Positions 62,893 to 64,000 of a stretch of DNA of 64,000 bases are shown piece after piece. The stretch is from Alphaproteobacteria bacterium (lineage in GTDB: Bacteria > Pseudomonadota > Alphaproteobacteria > Rhodobacterales > Rhodobacteraceae), in contig JAUILL010000002.1 of NCBI GenBank assembly GCA_030433335.1, positions 124,001-188,000 of the forward strand, read 5' to 3'. The notes below the pieces were generated by a model, which saw only the letters and a program-made list of their open reading frames with translations, ran no database searches and was not told the origin of the DNA. The stretch's first letter is position 1, and each line of letters opens with the position of its first letter. Position numbers and translations under genes: made by a program.

Positions 62893-63099
62893 TTTTACCT
62901 CTTCCTGATTGCCCGCTGTTGATCAGCGGTTCTAGTGGGCCATCCCAGCCCATCGGTAAGCACCGGGTCTTTTTTGACCCGATGTACAAAGAGTGGCCGC
63001 AATCATCAGGAATCGTCAAGGGCGCAATCACGAAATCCCATGAGCTTTCGCACATTCCTTGATCATTTGCCCAAATAGGGCATTTTTCTTTCGTGTGCC
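62893..63099 (-). promoter_or_regulatory. bztA leader with two hairpins
   Basis: Read on the minus strand it holds CCGCTG/CAGCGG (62913-62929) near the start codon and CGGGTC/GACCCG around six A (62964-62981). AGGAAGAGG is the ribosome site. It must carry the bzt promoter; I did not find a strong -35/-10 pair. Confidence 0.45.
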
Positions 63100-63804
63100 T
63101 TACACCATACGAAATAGTTTTTCGGCGCGCAGGAACTCTTCGCGCTTCTGAGCGGCCAATTCGTCCGCTTCTTCATCGCGGCCCCACTGCTGAATTTGCC
63201 ATTCCTCGTCTATTCGCGACAAATCCCATGCCGTTTCAGAATCAATTTGGCCCTTGGCCACAGCAAGGCCGAGCACCAAAGATCCTGACATCGCCACCAG
63301 ATCGTGTAGAGCAGACAGCTGAAATGGGGTCATTTCATCTACATGTGCGAAGAGTGCTTTTAGCGCCGCGTCGGGCTGGGTTCCGAACATCACACCAGAG
63401 TGGACTGTCAGTTCTGCTGAAAGCTCATTTTTTGACCACTCGAGCAAAGGATCCCACGCCGCAGCTTGCTGTTGGATCAACTCGTTAGGTTGTTCTGCCC
63501 GATAACATAGCAGATCAGTCTCGCCATAAGCTGCGATGATCTCGACAACCGCGTCACGCTGGGTCGCCACACGGTCAATCGCGGCGTTGGCGCAGCGGGT
63601 AAACGGCATGGTCAAGGGCTGGATTACCTCCTCCTGAGCGTTCCATTCTGCTGCGATTTCGCGGGCCAGATCTTCGGTAGGGACGACCAGAGCGATCTTG
63701 GCCGGAGTCTTCACAGGGCGACCGTCCAGACGAATTGTCCAACCGCCGTCTGTGGCTTCATGGGTGGTCTCTTTCCAGAAGCGTTTGGCTTTCCACTCGC
63801 TCAT
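63100..63804 (-). CDS. ATP12-family F1-ATPase assembly chaperone
   Basis: A 234-residue protein starting MSEWKAKRFWKETTHE, with DGRPVKTPAKIALVVPTEDL, WNAQEEVIQPLTMPFTRCAN and an SGSLVLGLAVAKGQI C-terminal part. ATP12 proteins help alpha-subunit assembly of F1-ATPase in mitochondria and alphaproteobacteria. The ATG overlaps the stop of the HAD gene by one base. Confidence 0.92.
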   Translation of the reverse strand: MSEWKAKRFWKETTHEATDGGWTIRLDGRPVKTPAKIALVVPTEDLAREIAAEWNAQEEVIQPLTMPFTRCANAAIDRVATQRDAVVEIIAAYGETDLLCYRAEQPNELIQQQAAAWDPLLEWSKNELSAELTVHSGVMFGTQPDAALKALFAHVDEMTPFQLSALHDLVAMSGSLVLGLAVAKGQIDSETAWDLSRIDEEWQIQQWGRDEEADELAAQKREEFLRAEKLFRMV

Positions 63805-64000
63805 CAGTCTCTCCAGATCGTTTTCAGCGCGGCGGGCAGATCGGTCATTTGCGTCAGGGTCACGTCGGCGCCCAACTTGTCGGGGCTGTGATAGCCCCAA
63901 CTGACGCCAATGGTCCCGACGCCGGCAGCCCGCGCCATATCCATATCAAAGGTTGTATCCCCAACCATCACCGCGTTCTGTGGGTCGACGCCCGTTTCGG
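63804..64000 (-). CDS. HAD-family hydrolase, C-terminal part
   Basis: Only the last 65 residues are visible; the gene continues beyond the right edge. The stretch MVGDTTFDMDMARAAGVGTI has the HAD motif with the metal-binding Asp pair, followed by GVSWGYHSPDKL. It belongs to the phosphoglycolate phosphatase-like subfamily. It shares one base with the ATP12 gene. Confidence 0.85.
   Translation of the reverse strand, partial: ETGVDPQNAVMVGDTTFDMDMARAAGVGTIGVSWGYHSPDKLGADVTLTQMTDLPAALKTIWRD

Noticed and set aside
1..64000. CRISPR arrays, transposons, prophage or defence islands
   Set aside because: No regularly spaced repeats, no transposase, integrase, nuclease-helicase or phage genes were seen; gene content is housekeeping throughout.

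Overview
The window reads as chromosomal DNA of a Rhodobacterales (Roseobacter-group) alphaproteobacterium. The reasons are the bztABCD/aap-type polar amino-acid transporter, the small aa3-oxidase subunit IV, the alphaproteobacterial form of GreA, ETF-ubiquinone oxidoreductase and class II glutamate-cysteine ligase, and strong GC codon bias on both strands. It is dense housekeeping sequence with many 1-14 bp overlaps. I found no transposase, integrase, phage gene or CRISPR array.

Layout. 1-9.9 kb: a partial EAL phosphodiesterase, phaA-phaB (PHB synthesis), a structured intergenic stretch and a tiny YdcH-like gene, trmN6 with a DUF2007 gene, ispB, ispE with a TPR protein, and ETF-QO. 10-19 kb: greA with a membrane protein, azlCD, a lipoprotein, cytochrome oxidase subunit IV, a metallo-hydrolase coupled to an acyl-CoA dehydrogenase, tsaC, yqgE and a DsbD-N-like protein. 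19-26 kb: an RND pump with its adaptor, then nudix-moaB-uracil-DNA glycosylase. 26-31 kb: pyrB, a membrane-anchored protein, a dihydroorotase-like gene, plsY and gshA. 31-40 kb: rsmE with a kinase-like gene, ubiA, an OmpA-type protein with a coiled-coil partner, pgsA-moaD-moaE and uvrC. 40-50 kb: a FolM-like reductase, a Ca/Na antiporter, an S49 peptidase with a tiny zinc-ribbon protein, an ABC-2 exporter, a DUF1127 gene, an Ala/Lys/Pro-rich protein, tRNA-Arg, a sensor kinase, and a flavoprotein-TVP38 pair. 50-58 kb: rpmH-rnpA-yidD, ttcA, yidC, a MOSC protein, engB, argB, a ferredoxin-like protein and sixA. 58-64 kb: bztABCD, ATP12 and a partial HAD phosphatase.

Functional links. The rpmH-rnpA-yidD-yidC-MOSC-engB block joins ribosome and RNA processing with membrane insertion. 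pyrB and the dihydroorotase-like gene flank a membrane-anchored protein, and the latter has lost most metal ligands, so it is probably a non-catalytic partner of PyrB. The flavoprotein and TVP38 membrane protein form a probable redox unit. The bzt operon has a hairpin after the binding-protein gene, the usual sign of excess binding protein over permease.

The best leads for something under-described are the pseudo-dihydroorotase with its membrane-anchored neighbour, two unannotated structured intergenic regions (about 2.96-3.60 kb and 10.09-10.20 kb), a dispersed palindromic element present twice, and a tiny membrane zinc-ribbon protein coupled to an S49 peptidase. I do not see a clear new defence or mobile system.
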